From Saprospiraceae bacterium (GTDB lineage: Bacteria > Bacteroidota > Bacteroidia > Chitinophagales > Saprospiraceae), in assembly GCA_019187225.1 (NCBI GenBank), contig JABAQQ010000042.1:60451-124450 (forward strand): a stretch of 64,000 nt of DNA, in the 5' to 3' direction. The position numbers and the translations under genes are program-made. Under the pieces are notes generated by a model. The model worked only from the letters and a program-made list of their open reading frames with translations, searched no databases and was not told where the DNA came from. Below, piece by piece: positions 45,711 to 53,526 of the stretch; the first letter of the stretch is position 1, and each line of letters begins with the position of its first letter.

Positions 45711-47081
45711 ATGATTCAGGCCTATTACTTACGGCTAACGATAGTAATCATTGCAATGGCAATAATCAGCCCGGCGACGGCTGCATATACAGAACCAGCT
45801 ATAACTCACCGCTGCTTCAGCATATTCCCGATCTCCACTGCCACTGCTCCCGCCTTCGATCCTACGGCGGATGAAACTGCCAAAGCCACGCCAACATTGG
45901 CCGACACTTCCTTTTTCAACTACCGCGACACCTTTTGTTCCAATCAGACTTTACTGATCGGCAATCTCTTCTTCGACGCTACCAATCCCAATGGGATCGT
46001 TTTTTTACCCGGTGCAGCAGCAGACGGCGGCGACAGTGTTATTCTGGTCAACCTGGTTTTCCGGCAACCTGTTGAAATCACCCTCGACCAAAGTATTTGT
46101 GAAGGTGATACAGTATGGGTGAACGGTACGGCTTACCATTCCAAATTTTACCTCGGCGAAGAAATCGTAGACAACGGCGCGGCGAACGGTTGCGACAGCA
46201 TTATTCACATCAACCTGAATTTTTACCCCACCGTGCTTGATTATCAGGCAACTATCTGCGAAGGCGATACGATCTTTATCAACGGCACGGCTTACCACGC
46301 CTTTCATACATCCGGCGAAGAAATGATCCCGGGCGCAGGTGTTGCCGGTTGCGACAGCCTGATCCGTGTGCAACTGGAAGTGCTGACGCCGCCGTTCCGC
46401 ATCATCAACGACACCCTTTGCCCCGACGGATCGTTGACCATTAACGGCCATCGTTTCGACCGCGACAACCGCACGGGCCTGGAAATCCTGCCCGGGGCGG
46501 CGGCTTCCGGTTGCGATTCTTTGGTGTACGTCAGTCTTTCTTTTCGCGAACTTTGGGTGTACCTTGGTGAAGACCGCGACATCGTAAAAGGCGATACGGT
46601 TTGCCTCACTCCCCTCTTTGGTCTCGTCCCGGAAAGCCTCGCCTGGTACCCTGCTCCGCCCTGTGCTGATTCGCTGTGTTTTTTCAACTGTATCCAACCG
46701 CTGACCAATGTTTTTTTTCAACTCTCCGCCACAGATACCAGCGGCTGCACCGTCAGCGACGATATCAACATTTTTGTCTCCAACGACAATCGGGTATACG
46801 CACCCAACGTATTTAACCCGGACGCTCCGGAGCCGAACGACCGGTTTTTTATCAGTACGGATGCAGGAGTAGTACTCATCCGGCGATTGATGATCGCCGA
46901 CCGTTGGGGAGGGATTGTGTATGACCAGTTAAATCTTACGCCAGGCGACCATGCGCAGGGATGGGATGGCACGTGGCGCGGCAAAATAGTCCAAATGGGC
47001 GTTTATGCATTCCGGGCAGAATTGGAACGCCTCGACGGAACGAGATTTGAAAAGACCGGGACGGTGAGTCTGATTCGTTGA
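45711..47081 (+). CDS. Secreted repeat protein with T9SS type-B sorting domain
   Basis: This 456-residue protein starts with a probable signal peptide (YLRLTIVIIAMAIISPATA). About four repeats of roughly 60 residues follow, with SICEGDTVWVNGTAYH, EEIVDNGAANGCDSIIHINLNF and ATICEGDTIFINGTAYH, each with a Cys pair. The C-terminal 95 residues are a type-B sorting domain (VYAPNVFNPDAPEPNDRFF, IADRWGGIVYD, MGVYAFRAEL). Next to it, on the opposite strand, are PorE-like and PorP genes, which commonly serve type-B cargo. The N-terminal 60 residues are unusual in sequence; the ATG is the only good start. Confidence 0.85.
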   Translation: MIQAYYLRLTIVIIAMAIISPATAAYTEPAITHRCFSIFPISTATAPAFDPTADETAKATPTLADTSFFNYRDTFCSNQTLLIGNLFFDATNPNGIVFLPGAAADGGDSVILVNLVFRQPVEITLDQSICEGDTVWVNGTAYHSKFYLGEEIVDNGAANGCDSIIHINLNFYPTVLDYQATICEGDTIFINGTAYHAFHTSGEEMIPGAGVAGCDSLIRVQLEVLTPPFRIINDTLCPDGSLTINGHRFDRDNRTGLEILPGAAASGCDSLVYVSLSFRELWVYLGEDRDIVKGDTVCLTPLFGLVPESLAWYPAPPCADSLCFFNCIQPLTNVFFQLSATDTSGCTVSDDINIFVSNDNRVYAPNVFNPDAPEPNDRFFISTDAGVVLIRRLMIADRWGGIVYDQLNLTPGDHAQGWDGTWRGKIVQMGVYAFRAELERLDGTRFEKTGTVSLIR

Positions 47082-47148
47082 AAGCCAGGTGTTCGATATG
47101 ATTCATGCGAATCAGGGGCTAACACGCATGTGACCCTTTTAAAAGGTT

Positions 47149-47244
47149 TCCCGCAGATTTTCGCAGAAAAATTTGCGCAGATAGTCGCAGATACTGATCT
47201 CAATCTGCGGAAATCCGCGTCATTTTTCTGCGAAAATCTGCGGG
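47149..47244. terminator. Long imperfect hairpin between convergent genes
   Basis: 47149-47192 and 47202-47244 are complementary over about 43 bases; the outer part, TCCCGCAGATTTTCGCAGAA, is perfect for over 20 pairs. The unit is CGCAGATTTT, period about 10-12. It lies between stops at 47081 (+) and 47324 (-). Confidence 0.75.
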
Positions 47245-47323
47245 AATGACTCTACGGCGCGTATATCTGGTTCGTCCTTTACCCCTTCGCATGAATCATC
47301 TTGTCCGATGTTCAACCGATGGC

Positions 47324-49381
47324 TCAATTGCCGCCGGATTTCTGTTTCGGGTCGCGTTTTTCGACGCGTTCGATGACAATGCTCGTCGGCCCGGAAATGA
47401 TCTTGAACTCCGTCCGGCGGTTGAGTTGATGTTGTTCTTCGGTGCATTCCACGCCGTTGGCGCATTCGTTGAGGAGTTGCTTTTCTCCGTATCCTTTCGG
47501 AACTATCCGGTCGGCTGCAATACCTTTGGCGAGTATCCAGTTTCTGGCACTTTCGGCGCGTTTTTGCGAAAGCGTTTCGTTGTATTCATCGCGTCCGCGC
47601 GAGTCGGTATGCGAGGAAAGTTCGATCTTCATATCCGGATATTTTTTCAGAAGGTCTGTCAACTCCTGTAAATCCGGCTCGGCATCCGGGCGGATGTCCC
47701 ATTTATCGTAGTCATAGTAGATGTTTTCCAGGCGAATGGGTTGGTTGGTATAGAAGGTATCGTACACAGGCTCTACCTTTAAAAGGCGCAGCAACAATTT
47801 TTTTTCGACCGTGGTACTTCTTTTAATGCCAACGGTGTTGAAATCCAGCGTATCCGGCCGGTAACCTTCGCGGGTGGCGATGAGTCGGTACGACTTTTCG
47901 GGCAGCAGCGTGAAAGGAAATTCATTGGCCGATGCATTGGTTTTTTCTTCCACGCGGGCGGGATCTTTGGTCGTCACGTCGAACACCTGTACCGTAGCGC
48001 CGGTGAGCGGCTGGTTTTCTTTTTCACCCTTGCGCCGCAGGCGCATCGTTTTCGCCAGGAGGTCTACTTTTACCCGTTCGATCTCCCAATTATAGATATC
48101 GTCGCAGCAGGTTTTGCTTTTCAGGTTGTTCGGTCCGGGACGGTTGCTCACAAAAAAACCACTCATACCGTCCGGGGTGCGGGTGTAAAACTGGTCGTCT
48201 ACGCTTGAATTGATGCCAAGCGGCATCAGTTTCGGTTCGCTCCAGACAGAGCCGTTCCATTGACTTTCGAACACGTCGAAGCCACCGATGGTGGGGCGGC
48301 CATTGCTGCTGAACCACAATTTGCCGTCCTGGTAGAAAGGGCTGGCTTCTTCTCCAACCGTATTGATGACCTCACCCAGGTTGACAGGCGCGCCGAATAC
48401 GCCGTCCTGTTTTTTCGGAGCATAGTAGATGTCGAAACCGCCTTTTCCGCCGGGCATATTGGCGACAAAAAAGAGGGCTTTTTCGCCGAACAATTCGCCT
48501 TCGCAGGGATGTTTGGCAATGTAGTCGCCATTCACACCCGTCACCTCATTGGCGGCGCCCCAACCGTCGGAACCCTTGGTGGAATAATAGATTTTGCTTT
48601 CCGCAATACCCTGACCGCCTTCGGCCAACTGGACGCGGGTAAAATACATGGTGCGTCCGTCGGGAGTGACACTTACGTTGCCCTGATGCCAGTCCTCGCG
48701 GTTGATCTGCTGGCCGAGCGGGGTAGGCTCCCCGTACTCAGCGCCACTTTTAGATGAAGTGTACACCTTCGCATACCAATCGCCTTGTTTGCCGTCCACT
48801 ACGATGACCTCTTTGCCTTGCAGGGAAGAGTAGTAAAGTTCGCCTCCGCTGTAAGAAGGAGACGCCTCCGTTTGGGGGCTGTTGGCTTTTTTACCGATGT
48901 TGGAGACGAGCAGATTTTCGGGTTGTTTGACTTTTTTGCCCAGTTCGCAGCCGGCGATCTCGCGCTTGGAAGCCTGCGCGAGATCGGGTTGGGCCGACGC
49001 ATCGTTGACGTACAGGTTGAACATCTCGATGGCTTCGGCGTATTTGCCGTTGTACTTCATGCTCATGGCATACCAATACTTCAGTTCGGGCAATTCGTTT
49101 TTGCGATCGCGGGTCACAAGCCGGCCAAACGCCCGTTCTGCCTGGGCGTAGTCACGCAGTTCGTACTCCAATTTGGCGATTTTGATGGCGATATCTCTGT
49201 CTTTGGTGTCGTCGTAGACCTTTTCATAGAGAGAAAGCGCTTCGTATGGATTGCCATTGGCTTCCGCTTCCTCGGCGGATTTTTTATTGGCATCGGGTGT
49301 GGATCGGTTCAGCGGCTGTGCGTTCGATACTGCTGCCGTTATCGCACTGAAAAGGGTTATGAAGAAGATCAGTTTTTTCAT
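47324..49381 (-). CDS. OmpA-family protein with TPR and PD40 propeller (PorE-like)
   Basis: This 685-residue envelope protein has the domain order of the T9SS protein PorE: signal peptide (1-22), TPR repeats (about 30-140, NPYEALSLYEKVYDD), PD40/WD40-like propeller blades (about 165-430, including GGFDIYYAPKKQDG, LWFSSNGRPTIGGFDVFES), a carboxypeptidase-regulatory-like Ig fold (about 445-520), and a C-terminal OmpA peptidoglycan-binding domain (about 555-670, ELSSHTDSRGRDEYNETLSQKRA). Unlike PorE it has no lipobox cysteine, so it is not anchored as a lipoprotein. The PorP gene lies directly upstream on the same strand, a common Bacteroidota pair. Confidence 0.9.
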   Translation of the reverse strand: MKKLIFFITLFSAITAAVSNAQPLNRSTPDANKKSAEEAEANGNPYEALSLYEKVYDDTKDRDIAIKIAKLEYELRDYAQAERAFGRLVTRDRKNELPELKYWYAMSMKYNGKYAEAIEMFNLYVNDASAQPDLAQASKREIAGCELGKKVKQPENLLVSNIGKKANSPQTEASPSYSGGELYYSSLQGKEVIVVDGKQGDWYAKVYTSSKSGAEYGEPTPLGQQINREDWHQGNVSVTPDGRTMYFTRVQLAEGGQGIAESKIYYSTKGSDGWGAANEVTGVNGDYIAKHPCEGELFGEKALFFVANMPGGKGGFDIYYAPKKQDGVFGAPVNLGEVINTVGEEASPFYQDGKLWFSSNGRPTIGGFDVFESQWNGSVWSEPKLMPLGINSSVDDQFYTRTPDGMSGFFVSNRPGPNNLKSKTCCDDIYNWEIERVKVDLLAKTMRLRRKGEKENQPLTGATVQVFDVTTKDPARVEEKTNASANEFPFTLLPEKSYRLIATREGYRPDTLDFNTVGIKRSTTVEKKLLLRLLKVEPVYDTFYTNQPIRLENIYYDYDKWDIRPDAEPDLQELTDLLKKYPDMKIELSSHTDSRGRDEYNETLSQKRAESARNWILAKGIAADRIVPKGYGEKQLLNECANGVECTEEQHQLNRRTEFKIISGPTSIVIERVEKRDPKQKSGGN

Positions 49382-49469
49382 CTTATGAATTTTAAAAAAG
49401 TCATTGGAGTCATTGGAGTCATTAGAAGAAAATGACCTTAATTACTCTTAAGCAAGTGGACATTTGATT

Positions 49470-49528
49470 TTTGACATTGGACATTTGACTAAATGATTGG
49501 TTGTCGCGGTCAAATGTCCAACGTCAAA
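49470..49528. repeat. Inverted repeat between PorP and OmpA-family genes
   Basis: TTTGACATTGGACATTTGAC (49470-49489) pairs with 49509-49528 over 20 bases with one G-U, around a 19-base loop. The unit is ACATTTGAC/ATTGGAC. It sits in the 181-base gap between two same-strand genes, so it could act on the stability or attenuation of the downstream message. Confidence 0.7.
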
Positions 49529-49562
49529 TGTCAATTTATTTTATGCACATACTTAATTACCC

Positions 49563-50624
49563 TTAAAACCTCGGACACAGCACTTTTTGCTTGATCGTGG
49601 CCGGTTTGTAGATCTTGACGATGTAGTTGGCTGCGAGTTCGAAGCCGCCGCGGTAGTTGCTGGCGGCGTTGAGGTCGGAAGTATTGATGTCGTAGGCGAA
49701 GCCTACGCGGAGGTCTTTGTATTTCACTCCGGCGATGGCCTGAACAGCATCGCGCAGGCGGTAGCCAAGACCGAAATTCAGCGTGATGTCTTTTTCCGGA
49801 TTGAACAAATAGCCCATAAGTGCCTGTAACTGAATCTCATCAGCGCCGCTCATGGTCATGTACTGGAAGGCCGGGCTCATGCTCCAGCGATCATCCAGGG
49901 CGGCGTTGAACTGGCCGTGCAGGATGGAGCGGCGCGGGATCTTGGCATTACCTGCCGTCGGTTGAGTAGGAGTGGGTCCGTTCGGATCGGAAATGCCGGC
50001 CAGGCTGTATTTACCCTGGTTGATGTGGTACATGGCAAAACCGAGGTTAAAATCCATACGTTTGTTCAATTTCGAGGAAATATTGATCCCGCCGTCAATA
50101 TCGGTATAACTGGCATCGTCCACTACGTTGCCTTCCTTGCTGTTGCTGGGGACGTACTGCCCCGAGGGATCGTAGCCGTCTTCATAACGGCGGTCATCGC
50201 CCAGTTTACGACTTCCTTTACCATATTGACCGCCGATGGAAAGCACGGTCGTGTTTTTCTTGCCGAGTGCCAGGTGGTAGGTGGCGCCGAGTTTGGTGGC
50301 ACTGTGCTGAAGGCCGATCTCACCGGCTTTATCCGTGAAAAATACAAGGCCGACCCCTATCCAGTCCTGCTTGCGGATGCCCCGGATAATGGGCGCATCA
50401 GCCCACACCGAAGGAGTTTTGTAACTGTCGCCACCGCCGACCACGCTGGCCCATTGTCCGCGGTAAATGCCGCCGATGCGCACGGTCCCTTCAAATTTGC
50501 CGGACATGGCCGGATTCATGGTCATGGGCGACATATAAAATTGGGTGAAGTGGATGTCCTGTGCGGAAAGTCCGTTCAGGCCAAGGAGAGCGGCTAAAAG
50601 GAAGAGTAGTTTTCTAACGTGCAT
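49563..50624 (-). CDS. PorP/SprF-family T9SS outer-membrane protein
   Basis: This 353-residue protein has a signal peptide (VRKLLFLLAALLGLNGLSAQ) and the family start DIHFTQFYMSPMTMNPAMSGKFEGTVRIGGIYRGQW. The rest is a predicted 14-strand beta-barrel with VGLVFFTDKAGEIGLQ, GFAMYHINQG and DLRVGFAYDINTSDLN. PorP/SprF proteins sit at the outer membrane and are needed for export or attachment of particular type-B cargoes. The partner OmpA/PorE-like gene is downstream. The ATG at 50624 gives the family N-terminus; the longer frame to 50750 reads through repeat DNA. Confidence 0.93.
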   Translation of the reverse strand: MHVRKLLFLLAALLGLNGLSAQDIHFTQFYMSPMTMNPAMSGKFEGTVRIGGIYRGQWASVVGGGDSYKTPSVWADAPIIRGIRKQDWIGVGLVFFTDKAGEIGLQHSATKLGATYHLALGKKNTTVLSIGGQYGKGSRKLGDDRRYEDGYDPSGQYVPSNSKEGNVVDDASYTDIDGGINISSKLNKRMDFNLGFAMYHINQGKYSLAGISDPNGPTPTQPTAGNAKIPRRSILHGQFNAALDDRWSMSPAFQYMTMSGADEIQLQALMGYLFNPEKDITLNFGLGYRLRDAVQAIAGVKYKDLRVGFAYDINTSDLNAASNYRGGFELAANYIVKIYKPATIKQKVLCPRF

Positions 50625-50657
50625 ATTCGGATTGTTTAAAAAATTCTTTGGAACCTG

Positions 50658-50779
50658 TTGGACGTTGGACATTTGACTGTTGGACACTGGACAACAGACT
50701 TGTTGATGTTGGAGGTTATCTCTCAAAAAGTCCAATGTCCAGTAGTCCAATGTCCAACAGTCAAATGTCTAACGTCCAA
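50658..50779. repeat. Tandem-unit inverted repeat upstream of porP
   Basis: 50658-50686 (TTGGACG, TTGGACATTTGACTG units) pairs with 50751-50779 over 29 bases with one mismatch. The region between (50687-50750) holds further TGTTGG and TCCAATGTCC units. On the minus strand a near-consensus -7 box TACTTTTC lies at 50795-50788, so the hairpin would lie in the porP 5' leader. Confidence 0.75.
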
Positions 50780-50876
50780 TATCCGGCGAAAAGTAGCGTA
50801 AAATTGGAAATCAAAACCTACGCTTTACCGGGGATTTTGTAAAAAAGGGATTTTTGGTCGTTTCTGGCATTTTCAA

Positions 50877-51845
50877 TCACTTCTTTAACGCTTCCACTAC
50901 CTCCGCCGGGGAAATGTCGTTCATACATTTAAAATGTCCTTTCGGGCACCGGTCAAAGCCGATTTTGGAACACGGCCGGCACGGCAGCCCTTTCACTTCG
51001 ATAGACGTGTTTCGTTGCATCCCGGTTGGATAAAAGGGGTACATCCCGAATTTCGGAATGGTATTACCCCACACAGATACGATCTTCTTACGAAAGGCCG
51101 CCGCAATGTGCATCAATCCCGTGTCATGGGTCAGTACTTTTCCGGCCTGGCGCACAAAAGAGGCCGATTGATGGAGGGAGAGTTGACCGCAGAGGTTGAC
51201 AACATTCAGGCCAACAATCGCCTGCGCAGCCGCCTGTTCGGTTCTGCCCCCCAGCAAGACGATGGGTTGGTCAAGATGGCGACATATTTCCGCCGCTTTT
51301 TCCACAGGCAGCCGTTTGGTGGCATGGGTAGCGCCGAGGACGAATGCAATGTAATTTCCTTCGGTCAACATGTCTGAAAAATCGGAAACCTGTACTTCTT
51401 CATCCGGGGGAATAAAATAGTCGAGCCCGTCGCCGTCGTAATGAACGCCAAGGTGCGCCACCGTCGCCATGTACCGCGTCACAATGTGAAGATCCGGCAA
51501 ACGATCCGTTTTGAAATACACCATCAGCCATTTCTCCACATTCAGTTTGTCGAACGAACGCGCCGGGCGCCCCAGCGCCAGTTTCACATGCAGGCTGCGC
51601 AGGTTGTGGTGCAGGTCCACCAACCAATCGTATCTTTCTGATTTTAAATCACTTAAAACCTCCGTGACTTCTTTTTCAAAAGAAAAAACCCGGTCTATGT
51701 GTGGATTGGCAAGCAGCATGGGTGCAAAAGCGCGTTTGGTGAGAAAATGCACTTCCGCTCCCAATTGTTTCTTCAGACAACGCGCCACTGGTGTGGTCAG
51801 CACGATGTCGCCGATGGAGGAGAAACGAAGGAGAAGGATTTTCAC
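50877..51845 (-). CDS. Glycosyltransferase family 9 (heptosyltransferase-like)
   Basis: This 322-residue protein of the ADP-heptose:LPS heptosyltransferase family acts in lipopolysaccharide core assembly. Motifs: VKILLLRFSSIGDIVLTTPV at the N-terminus, DLHHNLRSLHVKL, YIAFVLGATHATKRLPVEKAA, LLGGRTEQ, and VLTHDTGLMHIAAAF in the donor-binding half. It ends with a Cys-rich CRPCSKIGFDRCPKGHFKC segment. GTG at 51845 gives the standard family start; TTG at 51851 or ATG at 51905 (overlapping the upstream gene by 29 bases) are alternatives. It is probably co-transcribed with the nucleotidyltransferase upstream. Confidence 0.9.
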   Translation of the reverse strand: MKILLLRFSSIGDIVLTTPVARCLKKQLGAEVHFLTKRAFAPMLLANPHIDRVFSFEKEVTEVLSDLKSERYDWLVDLHHNLRSLHVKLALGRPARSFDKLNVEKWLMVYFKTDRLPDLHIVTRYMATVAHLGVHYDGDGLDYFIPPDEEVQVSDFSDMLTEGNYIAFVLGATHATKRLPVEKAAEICRHLDQPIVLLGGRTEQAAAQAIVGLNVVNLCGQLSLHQSASFVRQAGKVLTHDTGLMHIAAAFRKKIVSVWGNTIPKFGMYPFYPTGMQRNTSIEVKGLPCRPCSKIGFDRCPKGHFKCMNDISPAEVVEALKK

Positions 51846-51876
51846 TGACAACTTGCAATTTTCGCCCTGCGAATTT

Positions 51877-52884
51877 CTATCGTTTGGAGAAATTTGAAAA
51901 ATCACCCAGGTTCAGTTCGTCACGCGAACCGATATAGCGGCTCGAATTCCCGACCATAGAAGAATCGAGCACGGCGTTTTTGATCTGGGATTTGTTCTGG
52001 ATGATGCTGTTGGTGATGATGGTGCTTTCCACCATCGAATTGTGACCCACGCTCACATAAGGGCCCACGACGGAATTGCGGATGACGGCATTGTCGCCGA
52101 CAAAACAAGGCTCCACGATGACGCTGTTCTCGATGACTGCGTTTTTGGAAACAAGGCCATTGTTGCGGTGGAATTCAAGCATGCGCTCATTGGAATACAG
52201 GATCGCCTCTTTGTTGCCGCAATCGAGCCATTCTTCCACTTCGCCGGTACGAAAGCGAACGCCTTCGTTTTTCAGGATTTCGAGCGCCGTGGTGAGTTGG
52301 TATTCGTTTTTCTCCCGGATGTCGTTGGTAATAATATGGTGCAGGGCCGCCCGGAGCTTGGCGCCTTCGCGAAAATAATAAATGCCGACAATCGCAAGAT
52401 CGGAGACAAAAGTGGAAGGTTTTTCCACAAACTCGGAGATGTAGCCTTGTTCATCCAGTTTCACGACACCAAAGGATGATGGGTCTTTCACTTTTTGCAC
52501 CCAGATAAAACCGTCTTCATTCGTGTCGAATTTAAAGTTGGCCTTGAAAAGGGTATCGGCAAAAGCGATCATGCAGGGTCCGTTGAGGCTTTCCCAGGCA
52601 CAATGAATGGCATGCCCCACACCGAGGGCTTTGTCCTGGCGGTAGATCTTGCCTTTGGCGCCGAGTGTTCCGGCGATCTGCACGAGTTCGCGTTCCACTT
52701 CCGGCCCGAAGTCGCCCACTATAAAAGCGATCTCTTCGATTTTTTTGCCGTATGCATTCGCCAGATCTTCCACAAGGCGCTGGATGATGGGTTTTCCAGC
52801 CACCGGTATCAGCGGTTTCGGTACCGTCAGGGTGTGCGGGCGCAAGCGAGTGCCCCGGCCTGCCATGGGGATTATGATTTTCAT
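51877..52884 (-). CDS. Sugar-phosphate nucleotidyltransferase with left-handed beta-helix tail
   Basis: This 335-residue enzyme couples NTP to a sugar 1-phosphate. The N-terminal GT-A-like domain has IIPMAGRGTRLRPHTLTVPKPLIPVAGKP, AWESLNGPCMIAFADTLF (metal-binding Asp) and VEEWLDCGNKEAIL. From about residue 245 hexapeptide repeats (AVIENSVIVEPCFVGDNAVIRNSVVGP, VESTIITNSIIQNKSQI) predict a beta-helix, as in GlmU and some mannose- or glucose-1-phosphate transferases. It could make the activated sugar used by the adjacent glycosyltransferase. The base specificity (dTTP, UTP, GTP) cannot be told. Confidence 0.9.
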   Translation of the reverse strand: MKIIIPMAGRGTRLRPHTLTVPKPLIPVAGKPIIQRLVEDLANAYGKKIEEIAFIVGDFGPEVERELVQIAGTLGAKGKIYRQDKALGVGHAIHCAWESLNGPCMIAFADTLFKANFKFDTNEDGFIWVQKVKDPSSFGVVKLDEQGYISEFVEKPSTFVSDLAIVGIYYFREGAKLRAALHHIITNDIREKNEYQLTTALEILKNEGVRFRTGEVEEWLDCGNKEAILYSNERMLEFHRNNGLVSKNAVIENSVIVEPCFVGDNAVIRNSVVGPYVSVGHNSMVESTIITNSIIQNKSQIKNAVLDSSMVGNSSRYIGSRDELNLGDFSNFSKR

Positions 52885-52898
52885 ATTTTTATGATTTG

Positions 52899-52990
52899 AG
52901 GGTTTGAGGGTTTGAAGGTTTGAGGGTTTGAAGGTTCCGGTGATGCGTCTGAAACCTTCAAACCTTCAAACCCTTAAACCTTCAAACCCT
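52899..52990. repeat. Tandem-unit hairpin between dut and the nucleotidyltransferase gene
   Basis: 52899-52936 (five copies of GGGTTTGA/AGGTTTGA, period 7-8) pairs with 52953-52990 over 38 bases with four imperfect positions, three of which allow G-U. The loop is 16 bases. The right arm includes part of the dut stop codon. Both flanking genes read on the minus strand. Confidence 0.8.
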
Positions 52991-53423
52991 ATTTTTTTCC
53001 CGTACTTCCGAACCCACCGGCGCCGCGTTCGGAATCGCTCAGGGTCTCCGCTTCGCACCAGGCAATCTGTTCATAGCGGGCGATGACCATTTGGGCGATG
53101 CGTTCGCCCGGTTCGATGGTTTGTGGTTCGTTGGAGAGGTTGACAACGATGCACCTGATCTCGCCGCGGTAATCGCTGTCGATCGTCCCGGGCGAATTGA
53201 GCATGGTAAGGCCGCGTTTGGCCGCGAGACCGCTGCGCGGACGTATCTGGGCTTCGTAGCCGGCGGGCAGTTCGATGAACAGCCCTGTCGGGACGAGCGC
53301 CCGTTCGAGGGGCTGTAAGGTCACGGGACTTTCGAGGTTAGCCCGTACATCCATTCCCGCGCTTCCGGCAGTTTCGTACTGCGGCAGCGGGTGTGGCGAC
53401 CGGTTGATGATCTTGACTTCCAA
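52989..53423 (-). CDS. dut: dUTP pyrophosphatase
   Basis: This 144-residue trimeric dUTPase converts dUTP to dUMP and keeps uracil out of DNA. All five motifs are visible: [10 protein letters not shown] (1), RPRSGLAAK (2), [11 protein letters not shown] (3), GERIAQMVI (4) and [10 protein letters not shown] (5). The start is taken as TTG at 53423 (reading [11 protein letters not shown]): it matches the family N-terminus, and a perfect -7 promoter box lies just upstream. The only ATG, at 53474, is upstream of that box and would not be transcribed from it. Confidence 0.95.
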   Translation of the reverse strand: MEVKIINRSPHPLPQYETAGSAGMDVRANLESPVTLQPLERALVPTGLFIELPAGYEAQIRPRSGLAAKRGLTMLNSPGTIDSDYRGEIRCIVVNLSNEPQTIEPGERIAQMVIARYEQIAWCEAETLSDSERGAGGFGSTGKK

Positions 53424-53443
53424 AGTTGCGTTGATTTTGACCG

Positions 53444-53451
53444 CAAAAGTA
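53444..53451 (-). promoter_or_regulatory. -7 promoter box (TACTTTTG) for dut
   Basis: On the minus strand TACTTTTG followed by CGGTC matches TAnnTTTG and ends 20 bases before the TTG at 53423. It lies within the reading frame of the longer ATG candidate, arguing against that start. Confidence 0.55.
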
Positions 53452-53526
53452 GTGCGAGTTGCTGAATCGGGCATTTAAGTGTTTGAGGGAGTTAAAATTT
53501 CGAGCCAAAAAGGCGCCTTCCACTTT

